Source: Serratia liquefaciens (GTDB lineage Bacteria; Pseudomonadota; Gammaproteobacteria; Enterobacterales; Enterobacteriaceae). Taken from it: 64,000 nucleotides of DNA. The DNA is taken from assembly GCA_012719855.1 (NCBI GenBank), contig JAAXZN010000041.1:1-64000 (forward strand). Reading direction: 5' to 3'. The translations under genes and the position numbers were made by a program. Shown here one piece after another: positions 36,530 through 44,981 of this stretch. The notes under the pieces were generated by a model. It saw only the letters and a list, made by a program, of their open reading frames with translations, made no database searches and was not told where the DNA came from. Each line of letters opens with the position of its first letter. Position 1 is the stretch's first letter.

Positions 36530-37812
36530 TCCCGCTGATGACGCTATGGCACTACCTGCGTGCGCGGCGACTGAGCTTTACCCAACGGGCGGCGCTGGAG
36601 GCCTATCAGGCGCGCCAACTGAAGCGGTTTGCCCGGCGCATATTGGCGAGCAGTCCCTATTTTCAACCCTATAGTGCATTGCCCCTGACCGAGTGGCCAA
36701 CGATGGACAAGGCGGTGATGATGGCCAATTTCGATCGGATGAACACCGCCGGTCTGCGATTGGAGGAGCTTTTGGCCTGTGCCCGGCGCAGCGAAAGCGA
36801 TCGCGATTTCAGCCCCAAAGTGGGCAACTACAGCGTCGGCTTATCTACCGGCACCTCTGGGCGGCGCGGCGTGTTTGTCGTCAGCCCCCAGGAGCAGCAG
36901 ATTTGGGCTGGAGGCATGCTGGCAAAAATGTTGCCGCAGGGGGTATTTGCCGGGGAGAAGGTCGCGCTGTTCCTGCGGGCCGACAACAACCTGTACCACA
37001 GCGTCAATAACCGTTGGCTGAGCCTGTCGTTTTACGATCTGTTTGCTCCCTTTGCCGAACATTTGCCGCAGATTGAGCGTGAACAGCCGACGATTATCGT
37101 GGCCCCGGCCCAGGTGTTGTGCGCCCTGGCGGATGCCGTTGAACGCGGCGAACTCAAGCTCAGCGTCAAAAAAGTGATTTCAGTGGCCGAAGTGCTGGAA
37201 CCGCAGGATCGCCAACGTTTACAACGGGTGTTTGCGCAGGTGGGGGAAGTGTATCAGGCCACCGAAGGTTTTTTGGCCGCGACCTGCAGCCACGGCACTT
37301 TGCATCTGAACGAAGAGTTTATTCATGTCGAACCTCAGTGGATCGACGAACGGCGTTTTACCCCGTTGATTACCGATTTTACCCGCCGTACCCAACCGAT
37401 AGTGCGCTATCGCCTGGACGATATTCTGGTGAAGCGCGAACAACCCTGTCCCTGCGGGCAGGCGACCATGGCATTGGATCGTATCGAAGGGCGCTGTGAT
37501 GACCAACTGCTGTTGCCGGCCAGCCAGGGCGCAACGCAACAGGTCTTCGCCGACCTGTGCCGCCGCGTGATAGCCAATGCGTTGCCGGCGGTGGCGGATT
37601 ACCGGCTGACGCAGCAGGGCGGCAGTGAGCTGTATCTGACGGCCGATTGCAACCCGGAGGCGTTGGCGAGCTGCCAACGGCAATTGATCGCGCTGTTCGA
37701 ACAGCAAGGTATTGCCACGGAGCAACTGGTGTGGCACCCGCAAACGCAGGCGATCATGCCGCAGTTCGATGCCAAGCGCCGCCGCATTGTTCGCCTGCCG
37801 GAGGCCGGATGA
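36526..37812 (+). CDS. PaaK/F390-synthetase-like adenylate-forming enzyme
   Basis: This 428-residue protein resembles the coenzyme F390 synthetase/PaaK branch of adenylate-forming enzymes. Visible features are the phosphate-loop-like VGLSTGTSGRRGVFVVS, a motif YQATEGFLAATCSHGTLHLNEE in two adjacent halves, and the PIVRYRLDDI stretch containing the conserved aspartate. Such enzymes activate a carboxylic acid as an acyl-adenylate. It is clearly shorter than OleC or FAAL-type ligases. In this operon it probably activates the beta-hydroxy or fatty acid made by the earlier enzymes. A cofactor F420/F390 role is unlikely in an enterobacterium. It overlaps neighbours on both sides (ATGA). Confidence 0.78.
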   Translation: MIPLMTLWHYLRARRLSFTQRAALEAYQARQLKRFARRILASSPYFQPYSALPLTEWPTMDKAVMMANFDRMNTAGLRLEELLACARRSESDRDFSPKVGNYSVGLSTGTSGRRGVFVVSPQEQQIWAGGMLAKMLPQGVFAGEKVALFLRADNNLYHSVNNRWLSLSFYDLFAPFAEHLPQIEREQPTIIVAPAQVLCALADAVERGELKLSVKKVISVAEVLEPQDRQRLQRVFAQVGEVYQATEGFLAATCSHGTLHLNEEFIHVEPQWIDERRFTPLITDFTRRTQPIVRYRLDDILVKREQPCPCGQATMALDRIEGRCDDQLLLPASQGATQQVFADLCRRVIANALPAVADYRLTQQGGSELYLTADCNPEALASCQRQLIALFEQQGIATEQLVWHPQTQAIMPQFDAKRRRIVRLPEAG

Positions 37813-38426
37813 AAATCGTTGTTTATCGCCTGTGGCAGATGTTGCTGGGGTGGGGATTTGTCGGGGTTATCTACCACGGCAGCGATCGTTGGCAAGGTGC
37901 CGGCCACTTGCTGACGCCCGGCTGGGTTGACCGGGCGATCCCGTTCAGCCCGCATGCCATCTGGCTGTATCTGTCGTTTTTCCTGATTATCCCGCTGTGC
38001 TATCTGCTTTGTCCGTTGAACCGGCTAAAATGGCTCAGAACTACCATGCAGCTCAGCGCCTTGCTGGCGGGCGCCATTTATCTGCTGTGGCCGACGACGA
38101 TGGACTATCCGCGCGTTCAGCCGGGTTCGGTGAGTGCTGATTTGCTGGCGGCGCTGATCGGCGTTGATTCGTCGCAAAACTGCCTGCCTTCACTGCATAT
38201 CGCCTTGACGGTATTGGCGGTGTGGGCGGCGGCGGAAAGCCATAAAAAACTGCGCAGCGCGTTGCTGATCGTCTGGGGGCTGGCGATTGCATTTTCCATC
38301 TTGCAACTGCGTCGCCACCTGTTTGTGGATTTGCTCCGTGGGGCGGCGTTGGCGTGGGGCGTGGGCTACGTCTGCCAGCGAGTTCAATGGATTGGCTGGG
38401 GCGTACGGCAGGGGGAAGAGTCATGA
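37809..38426 (+). CDS. PAP2/IPC-synthase-like membrane phosphatase or phosphotransferase
   Basis: This 205-residue protein has about five or six hydrophobic segments and the two C-terminal motifs of the PAP2 superfamily: CLPSLHIALTV (the PSGH-like motif) and LRRHLFVDLLRG (the SRxxxxxHxxxD-like motif with His and Asp). The sequence style fits the inositolphosphorylceramide-synthase-like PAP2_3 group, which move or remove lipid head groups. It starts with an ATGA overlap. In this operon it could dephosphorylate a lipid or attach a phospho-head group to the product. Confidence 0.75.
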   Translation: MKIVVYRLWQMLLGWGFVGVIYHGSDRWQGAGHLLTPGWVDRAIPFSPHAIWLYLSFFLIIPLCYLLCPLNRLKWLRTTMQLSALLAGAIYLLWPTTMDYPRVQPGSVSADLLAALIGVDSSQNCLPSLHIALTVLAVWAAAESHKKLRSALLIVWGLAIAFSILQLRRHLFVDLLRGAALAWGVGYVCQRVQWIGWGVRQGEES

Positions 38427-39541
38427 TCGATCTGGTGATACCTATCGTGTTTATGCTGTTGGTGGTGCTGGGGGAAGCCCTGTGGCTGCAGTGGCGGCGC
38501 AAGGGCAGCGTCGATTGGCATGACGTGATTTTCAACCTCAACTCCGGGCATATCATGCTGTGGCTGTTTCGCGGTTTGGAAATCGCCTGCTACGGCTACG
38601 TGGTCACGCATTTCAATCAGGGCTGGCTGGACGGTTGGCCGCCGGTGCTGATGTGGATGTTTGCAATTCTGGCCTGGGATTTCGGTTTTTACTGGCTGCA
38701 CCGGTTACACCACCGTTTCCGCCTGCTGTGGGCGGTGCATGTGGTGCATCACCAGGGCGAGCATTTCAATCTGTCACTGGGCGTACGCAACTCGTGGTAT
38801 TCGTCACTGACCTCCATCCCGTTCTTTATGCTGTTGGCGTTGGCGGGCGTGCCGCTGTCGGTGTTTATCACCGTTTCTATCCTGCATTACAGCATTCAGC
38901 TGTTTAACCATAATTCGGTGACCCCAAAACTCGGCTTTCTGGAGCATATCCTGGTGACGCCGGCGCATCACCGGGTGCACCACGTTAAAGACCTGGCCTA
39001 TTCCAACCGGAATTTCGGCGGCAGCTTTATCTTCTGGGACAAGCTGTTTGGCACCTTTTGCCCGGTGCTGCCGACGGAGCCTTTTACCTACGGCGTGCGT
39101 GGCGACAAATCTTCCGCCAATCCGTTTTGGGCCAGTAACCTGCCGTTTATGCGCTATTTCAAGCTGCCTTTCCAACCTTCGACCCAGAGCGGGCGTTTCC
39201 GCTGTTCCGCCGGGTGCCTGGTGAGCGGGGCCATGCTGCTGTTTGCTCTGGTGCTGGGCTATGTTTATCGTTTTGGTTACGGCTATGACGGGGTGACCGG
39301 CGAGCAGGCGGCGTTGTTTGTGCTGTTGGCGACCGGGGCGATCGCCTTGGGAGGGATGGCTGAAGGTCGTCGCTGGGGCGTAGGCGTTTGGCTGTTGGTG
39401 ACGTTGGCTTTCCCCCTGTGGTTATTGAAAGTGCCCGATGGGCAGTCCGTATTCTGGTGGAGCCTGGCCGGTGTCATTGTGGTTCACGGTTGCGCTGTCG
39501 CGGCCGGCTGGGGACGCCAAAAAGAGGCCGCGTATGGCTGA
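38423..39541 (+). CDS. Sterol-desaturase/fatty-acid-hydroxylase family membrane di-iron enzyme
   Basis: This 372-residue membrane protein has the eight-histidine pattern of the fatty acid hydroxylase superfamily: WLHRLHHRF, HVVHHQGEHFN, LFNHNS and TPAHHRVHHVKDLAYS. These enzymes use a di-iron centre and oxygen to hydroxylate or desaturate lipids. Extra hydrophobic segments at about 265-370 follow the catalytic region. It overlaps the PAP2 gene (ATGA) and the first desaturase gene by eight bases. The substrate is presumably the lipid made by this operon. Confidence 0.85.
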   Translation: MIDLVIPIVFMLLVVLGEALWLQWRRKGSVDWHDVIFNLNSGHIMLWLFRGLEIACYGYVVTHFNQGWLDGWPPVLMWMFAILAWDFGFYWLHRLHHRFRLLWAVHVVHHQGEHFNLSLGVRNSWYSSLTSIPFFMLLALAGVPLSVFITVSILHYSIQLFNHNSVTPKLGFLEHILVTPAHHRVHHVKDLAYSNRNFGGSFIFWDKLFGTFCPVLPTEPFTYGVRGDKSSANPFWASNLPFMRYFKLPFQPSTQSGRFRCSAGCLVSGAMLLFALVLGYVYRFGYGYDGVTGEQAALFVLLATGAIALGGMAEGRRWGVGVWLLVTLAFPLWLLKVPDGQSVFWWSLAGVIVVHGCAVAAGWGRQKEAAYG

Positions 39542-40625
39542 TTTGCCGCCGCTGAGTTTTCCCGCAGAGGGGGAACAGGCGTTTCATCGGGAATTGAAAC
39601 GACGGGCGCATGCTTACCTGAGCGGTCGCGACGATCACCGTTTTGCCGATGCGGCCCGTTGGGCCAAGGCCACGATTTTACTGCTGCTTTGCGTGGGCTT
39701 CTACCTGCTCAGTTTGATGCAGCACCGGCCTTTGGCCTTTATGCTGTGTTACTTCGTTTTTGTCATGATGGGCATGTTGCTGAACGTCAACGTTAATCAC
39801 GATGCTTCACACAACGCCTTCGCCCGCACGCCGTGGGTCAATCGTCTGGTCGGGCGGCTGGTGACTCTGCCGCTGGGCGTCGATCCGGATTACTGGCGAA
39901 CCCGGCACGTCAGCTATCACCATGTGTATGCCAACGTCGAACATTACGATCTGGATACGGAAGAGAACGGTTTCTTTCGCCAAACCCCGTTTCAGCGCTG
40001 GCGAGCCTATATGCGCTATCAGCACCTTTACTGGCCGCTGATTGCCGCGCTGTCACTGCCGTACATTGCGCTGGTGTTCGATTGGTCGGATCGCTTGGGC
40101 AAGACGCCGCTGGCGGCGAAGGGCGTATTGCCCGGACGCAAGGGCTGGGCGGTGTTCATTGCCGGGAAAATAGCTCATCTGTTGCTGGTGCTGGCGATCC
40201 CTTTGGTGGTGGGGCAACAAAATGGCATCGGCTGGCCAACGGTGCTGGCCGCCTATCTGCTGAGCCAAATGCTGGCCTCGCTGTGGGTGGTGTTTTTGCT
40301 GTTGGGGACCCACTGGGCGCAGGCTGAATTTTATGCGGTTCCGGCAGGCGGCCAGATGCCGCAGGGGTGGTATCGGCATAACTTCGCCACCGCCTGCGAT
40401 TGGGAAACCTCGCCGAAGTGGCTGCACCATCTGACCGGCGGGCTGAATTATCACCTGACCCACCATTTGTTCCCCGGCTGGAATCATCGTCATTATCCGG
40501 CGCTGGCCGCCATACTGGCGGAGGTGGCAGCAAGTCACAACATGGATTATCGCTGCATCGGCTATCGTGAATTATTGCGACAGCAGCAACGTTTTTTACG
40601 CGCCATGGGGCAACCACCGCAATGA
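39534..40625 (+). CDS. Membrane fatty acid desaturase 1
   Basis: This 363-residue acyl-lipid/acyl-CoA desaturase has the three histidine boxes HDASHNAF, RHVSYHHVYAN and HLTHHLFPGWNHRHYP plus four or so membrane segments, and would introduce a double bond with oxygen and an electron donor. It is clearly a paralogue of the next gene: the N-terminal YLxxRxDHRFAD, the box regions and the QTPFQR and GRKGW stretches align along the full length. No ferredoxin, rubredoxin or reductase gene is in the operon, so electrons must come from elsewhere. Confidence 0.9.
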   Translation: MADLPPLSFPAEGEQAFHRELKRRAHAYLSGRDDHRFADAARWAKATILLLLCVGFYLLSLMQHRPLAFMLCYFVFVMMGMLLNVNVNHDASHNAFARTPWVNRLVGRLVTLPLGVDPDYWRTRHVSYHHVYANVEHYDLDTEENGFFRQTPFQRWRAYMRYQHLYWPLIAALSLPYIALVFDWSDRLGKTPLAAKGVLPGRKGWAVFIAGKIAHLLLVLAIPLVVGQQNGIGWPTVLAAYLLSQMLASLWVVFLLLGTHWAQAEFYAVPAGGQMPQGWYRHNFATACDWETSPKWLHHLTGGLNYHLTHHLFPGWNHRHYPALAAILAEVAASHNMDYRCIGYRELLRQQQRFLRAMGQPPQ

Positions 40626-41728
40626 AAATGCCGGACACCACACCGCTAGCGCCCTTGGCGTTCCAGCGAGAGGCGAGTGAGATCCATCAGGACCTGATGC
40701 GGGCCAGTCAGGCCTATCTGGCGACGCGCGGCGATCACCGTTTTGCCGACGGCAGAATGTTTGCCAAGCTGTTGGCGCTAATACTGTTGTGCGCCGGTTT
40801 TTACGCGCTGAGCCTGCAGCAGCAACATTTCTGGGCCCACTTTGGCTGCTATGTCGGCTTTATTTTTTCCGCCATGATGCTGACGATCAATGTGGTGCAC
40901 GACGCCTCGCATAATGCCGTTTTCAAACGCGCACGGTTGAATCACTGGCTTAACTTTTTCGTCAGTATGCCCTTGGGGCTGGATGCCGACTGTTGGCGGG
41001 TGCGGCACGTCATCTTCCACCATGCCTATAACAATATCGAAGGTTACGATCCGGATATTGAACCTAACGGCGTATTGCGGCAAACGCCGTTCCAGCGTCG
41101 CAAGGCATTTATGCGCCTGCAACCCTACTATTGGCCGATCGTCGCGGCGCTGACTTTCCCTTATTACATCTGGTTGTTCGACTGGCTGGATCGCGCCGGT
41201 AAAACGCGTATGACGCCGAAGATGATGTTCCAGGGCCGGAAGGGGTGGGGGATTTTCCTGTTGGGCAAGCTGGCGCATTTTACCCTGGCGCTGGCCATTC
41301 CTCTGTGGCTGATGCCGCCGGCGGTCAGTGCCGGAATGGTGTTACTGACCTATCTGCTCAGCCAGATGCTGTCGTCACTGGTGTTTGTGATGCTGATTGT
41401 CGGCACCCACTGGGCCAAGGCCAACTTTTATCAGGCCCCCGAACAGGGACGGCTGGCGCACGGTTGGTACCAGCACGTTTTTGCCACCACCTTTGACTGG
41501 CAAGCTTCTCCGGCGTGGCTGGGCTATTGGCTTGGCGGGGCTAACCTGCACCTGACGCACCATCTGTTTCCCCATTGGAATCACCGACACTACCCGGCGC
41601 TGGCGAAGATCATTGCCGAGGTGGCCGCGCAGCACGGCCTGGATTATCAATGCCTCAGTCTGAAAAGGTTACTGGGCATGCAGCAACGTTTTCTCGGGGC
41701 AATGGGGCGTAAGCCATCTGATCGTTGA
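40622..41728 (+). CDS. Membrane fatty acid desaturase 2 (tandem paralogue)
   Basis: This 368-residue desaturase has boxes HDASHNAV, RHVIFHHAYNN and HLTHHLFPHWNHRHYP. It begins inside the stop of desaturase 1 (ATGA) and is the last gene of the operon. The two paralogues probably act at different positions of the same chain or one after the other, as in polyunsaturated or acetylenic lipid pathways; this is inference. The end is followed by a 118-base gap with no clear terminator. Confidence 0.9.
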   Translation: MKMPDTTPLAPLAFQREASEIHQDLMRASQAYLATRGDHRFADGRMFAKLLALILLCAGFYALSLQQQHFWAHFGCYVGFIFSAMMLTINVVHDASHNAVFKRARLNHWLNFFVSMPLGLDADCWRVRHVIFHHAYNNIEGYDPDIEPNGVLRQTPFQRRKAFMRLQPYYWPIVAALTFPYYIWLFDWLDRAGKTRMTPKMMFQGRKGWGIFLLGKLAHFTLALAIPLWLMPPAVSAGMVLLTYLLSQMLSSLVFVMLIVGTHWAKANFYQAPEQGRLAHGWYQHVFATTFDWQASPAWLGYWLGGANLHLTHHLFPHWNHRHYPALAKIIAEVAAQHGLDYQCLSLKRLLGMQQRFLGAMGRKPSDR

Positions 41729-41846
41729 TAAATGCAAGTCTTGCAACATATTGAATTTGCGAGACGTTACGCAGTTCGCTAATTGAACAGGTCGTGCGGC
41801 TCACGTAGACTCTGTCTCACTGACAATCAGCCACAGGAGGTGAAGT

Positions 41847-42071
41847 ATGCGCAGTTTGCCGATCCGTTTATCCAATAAAATTGATGACGATCTGAATGAT
41901 ATAGCCCGGCGCCATGGGATGGAGAAAACCGAGGTGATCAAGATGGCCTTTGCGTTGATAGCCATAGCCGATAAGCACTGGATGAAACAGAACGGGACGT
42001 CCCTTGGCATAGTGCGGGAGAATGGCAAAGAGCTGGAGGCCGTGGGGCAAGTCGTGGGGATCTTCCCTTGA
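41847..42071 (+). CDS. Small ribbon-helix-helix-like protein
   Basis: This 74-residue protein starts with LPIRLSNKIDDDLNDIARRHGMEKTEVIKMAFALIA when read in two parts, a pattern like CopG/Arc-type ribbon-helix-helix domains: a short strand and then two amphipathic helices. The C-terminal 25 residues are not recognisable. It has a strong CAGGAGGTG ribosome site. The stop overlaps the TTG start of the next gene, so the pair is coupled. It could be a DNA-binding autoregulator or antitoxin-like partner of the small membrane protein; I do not recognise the pair. Confidence 0.6.
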   Translation: MRSLPIRLSNKIDDDLNDIARRHGMEKTEVIKMAFALIAIADKHWMKQNGTSLGIVRENGKELEAVGQVVGIFP

Positions 42072-42334
42072 GTATCGAAGACACCAATCTACGCGATGAA
42101 GCCGGTAGGGTTTATCTGGAGCAGATGTTGGTCTTTGATGAAATGGAACGTTTGCGCTTGGCGCGCCAGGTGCTGTGCGGGATCTTCGTGATAAGCGTGG
42201 GGTTTTTTGCCGCCCACGCTTATTGGGATCAAAGCGAGCCTATCAGGCAAGTGTTCGAGCTGTTGAAAATTGGTGCGCTGCCCTTGGTCACGCTGGTTAT
42301 TTCCTTCTACTTCCCCAACACCTCGGCCAGATAG
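42068..42334 (+). CDS. Small two-helix membrane protein of unknown function
   Basis: This 88-residue protein has an acidic, charged N-terminal region of about 35 residues and two hydrophobic segments (about 36-51 VLCGIFVISVGFFAAH and 66-82 LLKIGALPLVTLVISFY). The TTG start overlaps the TGA stop of the preceding gene. Its end stops nine bases before the end of the convergent DUF2474 gene. I do not recognise the family. Confidence 0.55.
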   Translation: MSIEDTNLRDEAGRVYLEQMLVFDEMERLRLARQVLCGIFVISVGFFAAHAYWDQSEPIRQVFELLKIGALPLVTLVISFYFPNTSAR

Positions 42335-42342
42335 CGCTCAGG

Positions 42343-42492
42343 TTATTCCGACTTCATACCCGCGGCGGTCATCAGCAGGCGGAACATCGAGGCGACCAGG
42401 AACAGCCCCAGCACGCTGGCGCTCCAGATAATCACCAGCCAACCAACGCGTTTCCACCAGGGGGCCGGTGCGCTTGCGGTTTTATCTTGCAT
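42343..42492 (-). CDS. DUF2474-type small subunit of the bd oxidase (CydX-like)
   Basis: This 49-residue protein, MQDKTASAPAPWWKR followed by a single hydrophobic helix (GWLVIIWSASVLGLFLVA) and FRLLMTAAGMKSE, fits the DUF2474 single-helix family found at the ends of cioAB operons. Like CydX in E. coli, it probably stabilises the oxidase. It starts 14 bases after the cioB stop. It is easy to miss because of its size. Confidence 0.82.
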   Translation of the reverse strand: MQDKTASAPAPWWKRVGWLVIIWSASVLGLFLVASMFRLLMTAAGMKSE

Positions 42493-42506
42493 ACTGTTTT
42501 CCCTCA

Positions 42507-43514
42507 TCAATGGTAACCCTGCTCATGGCTGACCTTGCCGCGGACCACGTAGTAGCTCCAGAAGGTGTAGACCAAAATAATCGGGATGATAAACAGCGCG
42601 CCGACCAGCATAAAGCCCAGGCTTTGCGGCGGTGCGGCGGCGTCCCACAGGGTGATGGACGGTGGGATCAGCAGCGGCCAGATGCTGATGCCCAAGCCGC
42701 TCAGGCCGAGGAACACCAGCAGCAGGGTCAGCAAGAACGGCGAATAGTGCGCCGCGTTGTTCACGCCACGCTGGATCCCCCAGGCGCTGAGCAACACCAG
42801 CACCGGAACCGGCAGCAGCCAGAACAGGTTCGGCAGCGTAAACCAGCGGCTGGCGATCTCGGGATGGGCAATCGGCGTCCAGATACTGACCACCGCCAAC
42901 ACCAGCAGCAAAGTGACCAGCAGCGGCGTCGCCAACCGATACATGCGAGCCTGCAGGTCACCGGCGGTCTTCATTACCAGCCAGGTACAGCCCAGCAGTG
43001 CATAGGTCACCACCAGCCCCAACCCACAGAACAGCGCGAACGGCGTCAGCCAGTCAAGGGCTCCTCCGGCATAGCTGCGGCCGTTGACCGGGAAGCCGTT
43101 GATGATGGCGCCCACTACCACCCCCTGACTGAAGGTGGCGAACAGAGATCCCCAGATAAACGCCTTATCCCAGATATGCCGCTTTTCTTCCTTGGCCTTG
43201 AAGCGGAATTCAAAGGCCACGCCGCGGAAAATCAGCCCGAAAAGCATCAGGGTGAGCGGAATGGCCAGCGCATCGAGGATCACCGCGTAGGCCAACGGGA
43301 AGGCACCAAACAGCGCCGCACCGCCCAGCACCAGCCAGGTTTCGTTACCGTCCCAAACCGGTGCGACGGTGTTCATCATCACATCGCGGTCACCGCTGTC
43401 CTTGACCCAGGGGAACAGAATACCGATACCCAAATCAAAGCCGTCCATTACCACGTACATCATGGTGCTGAACACGATGATCACAAACCAAATCAACGGA
43501 AGATCAATACCCAT
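42507..43514 (-). CDS. cioB: Cytochrome bd-type (cyanide-insensitive) quinol oxidase subunit II
   Basis: This 335-residue protein with eight or nine hydrophobic segments is CydB/CioB family: the N-terminal IWFVIIVFSTMMYVVMDGFDLGIGIL (read in two parts) and the NTVAPVWDGNETWLVLGGAALFGAFP block are diagnostic. It pairs with subunit I to oxidise quinol and reduce oxygen without pumping protons. It starts two bases after cioA ends and is followed by the DUF2474 gene. Confidence 0.93.
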   Translation of the reverse strand: MGIDLPLIWFVIIVFSTMMYVVMDGFDLGIGILFPWVKDSGDRDVMMNTVAPVWDGNETWLVLGGAALFGAFPLAYAVILDALAIPLTLMLFGLIFRGVAFEFRFKAKEEKRHIWDKAFIWGSLFATFSQGVVVGAIINGFPVNGRSYAGGALDWLTPFALFCGLGLVVTYALLGCTWLVMKTAGDLQARMYRLATPLLVTLLLVLAVVSIWTPIAHPEIASRWFTLPNLFWLLPVPVLVLLSAWGIQRGVNNAAHYSPFLLTLLLVFLGLSGLGISIWPLLIPPSITLWDAAAPPQSLGFMLVGALFIIPIILVYTFWSYYVVRGKVSHEQGYH

Positions 43515-43516
43515 GC

Positions 43517-44917
43517 TCAGCTCCTGTCATCCAGAGTTTCTTTTACCGCAGACAGCGGGCGAGCCGGTCTGCCGTCCGTGTCGTCTTCATGGCTTTCATG
43601 CTGCTGCGGTCCTTTGCGGATCAGACGCATCATGTAGGAGTACCCCACGCCGAACACCGAACAGTAAACGATGATAAACGCCAGCAGGCTGATGCTCATG
43701 TGCAGGTCACCGTGCGCGGAAACCGCATCTTTGGTGCGCAGCAGACCATAGACCACCCACGGCTGTCGGCCGATTTCGGTGGTGAACCAACCCGCCAGCA
43801 GCGCCACCAACCCGGATGGCCCCATCCACAGGATGAAGTACAGGAAGGGGCGGGACTGGTACAGCCCGCCGCGCCAGCGCAGCCACAGGCTCCAAACCCC
43901 GGCGAGGATCATCAGCATGCCCAGCGCCACCATGATGCGGAACGACCAGAACACCACGGTGGAGTTGGGGCGATCCTCCGGCGGGAAGGATTTCAGCGCC
44001 GGGACCTGTTCGGTCAGGCTGTGAGTCAGGATCAGGCTGCCAAGATAGGGCACTTCCAGCTTGAAGCGAGTCTCTTCACGCGCCATGTCCGGCCAACCGA
44101 ACAGGATCAGCGGCGTCGCCTCTCCCGGCGGGTTTTCCCAGTGGCCTTCAATGGCGGCAATCTTCGCCGGCTGGTACTTCAGCGTATTCAGGCCGTGCGC
44201 ATCACCAATCAGGGCTTGTACCGGCGCGACGATCAGCGCCATCCACATCGCCATCGACAGCATTTTGCGCATTGCCGGTGTGTCACGCCCACGCAGCAGA
44301 TGCCAGGCGGCGGAAGCGCCCACGAAGAAGGCCGAAGACAGGAAAGCGGCGGTCGACATGTGCAACAGACGGTACGGGAATGACGGGTTGAATATCACTT
44401 TCAGCCAGTCGACCGGTACCACCTGGCCGTTGATGATTTCGTGGCCCTGCGGCGTTTGCATCCAGCTGTTGGACGCCAGGATCCAGAAGGTGGAAATCAG
44501 GGTGCCCAGTGCCACCATGCAGGTCGCGAAGAAGTGCAACCCTGGGCCGACGCGGTTCCAACCGAACAACATCACCCCAAGGAAGCCTGCCTCCAGGAAG
44601 AAGGCGGTCAGCACTTCATAGGTCAGCAACGGGCCGGTGATACTGCCGGCGAACTCGGAGAAGAAGCTCCAGTTAGTGCCGAACTGATAGGCCATTACCA
44701 GCCCCGAAACCACCCCCATGCCGAAGTTGACGGCAAAAATTTTCGACCAGAAATGGTACAAGTCGCGATAGGCTTCATTGCGTGTTTTCAGCCATAGCCC
44801 TTCCAGCACCGCCAGGTAACTGGCCAAACCTATGGTGATTGCAGGAAAAATAATATGGAAAGAAACGGTGAAGGCGAACTGTATTCTGGCAAGTTCCAGT
44901 GCATCAAGACCCAGCAT
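43517..44917 (-). CDS. cioA: Cytochrome bd-type (cyanide-insensitive) quinol oxidase subunit I
   Basis: This 466-residue protein carries the haems of the bd oxidase. Diagnostic parts are LARIQFAFTVSFHIIFPAITIG, the ETRFKLEVPYLGSLI quinol-loop region and TTEIGRQPWVVYGLLRT. The Q loop looks short and GLLRT after GRQPW fits the CioA rather than the long-loop E. coli CydA type, suggesting low-sensitivity-to-cyanide oxidase; that property is inferred from family. I chose the ATG at 44917, preceded by AAGGAGG. Upstream is a divergent control region shared with a MocR-type regulator. Confidence 0.93.
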   Translation of the reverse strand: MLGLDALELARIQFAFTVSFHIIFPAITIGLASYLAVLEGLWLKTRNEAYRDLYHFWSKIFAVNFGMGVVSGLVMAYQFGTNWSFFSEFAGSITGPLLTYEVLTAFFLEAGFLGVMLFGWNRVGPGLHFFATCMVALGTLISTFWILASNSWMQTPQGHEIINGQVVPVDWLKVIFNPSFPYRLLHMSTAAFLSSAFFVGASAAWHLLRGRDTPAMRKMLSMAMWMALIVAPVQALIGDAHGLNTLKYQPAKIAAIEGHWENPPGEATPLILFGWPDMAREETRFKLEVPYLGSLILTHSLTEQVPALKSFPPEDRPNSTVVFWSFRIMVALGMLMILAGVWSLWLRWRGGLYQSRPFLYFILWMGPSGLVALLAGWFTTEIGRQPWVVYGLLRTKDAVSAHGDLHMSISLLAFIIVYCSVFGVGYSYMMRLIRKGPQQHESHEDDTDGRPARPLSAVKETLDDRS

Positions 44918-44981
44918 GGCGCCTCCTTGGGTTGGACATAAAATAACCTCTTCAGTATAGCTGTAATTTTTTTGTGGAAAG

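Noticed and set aside
42468-43637. A 389-codon open frame on the plus strand
   Set aside because: It is antisense to cioB, is very rich in Gln, His and Arg and has no domain pattern.
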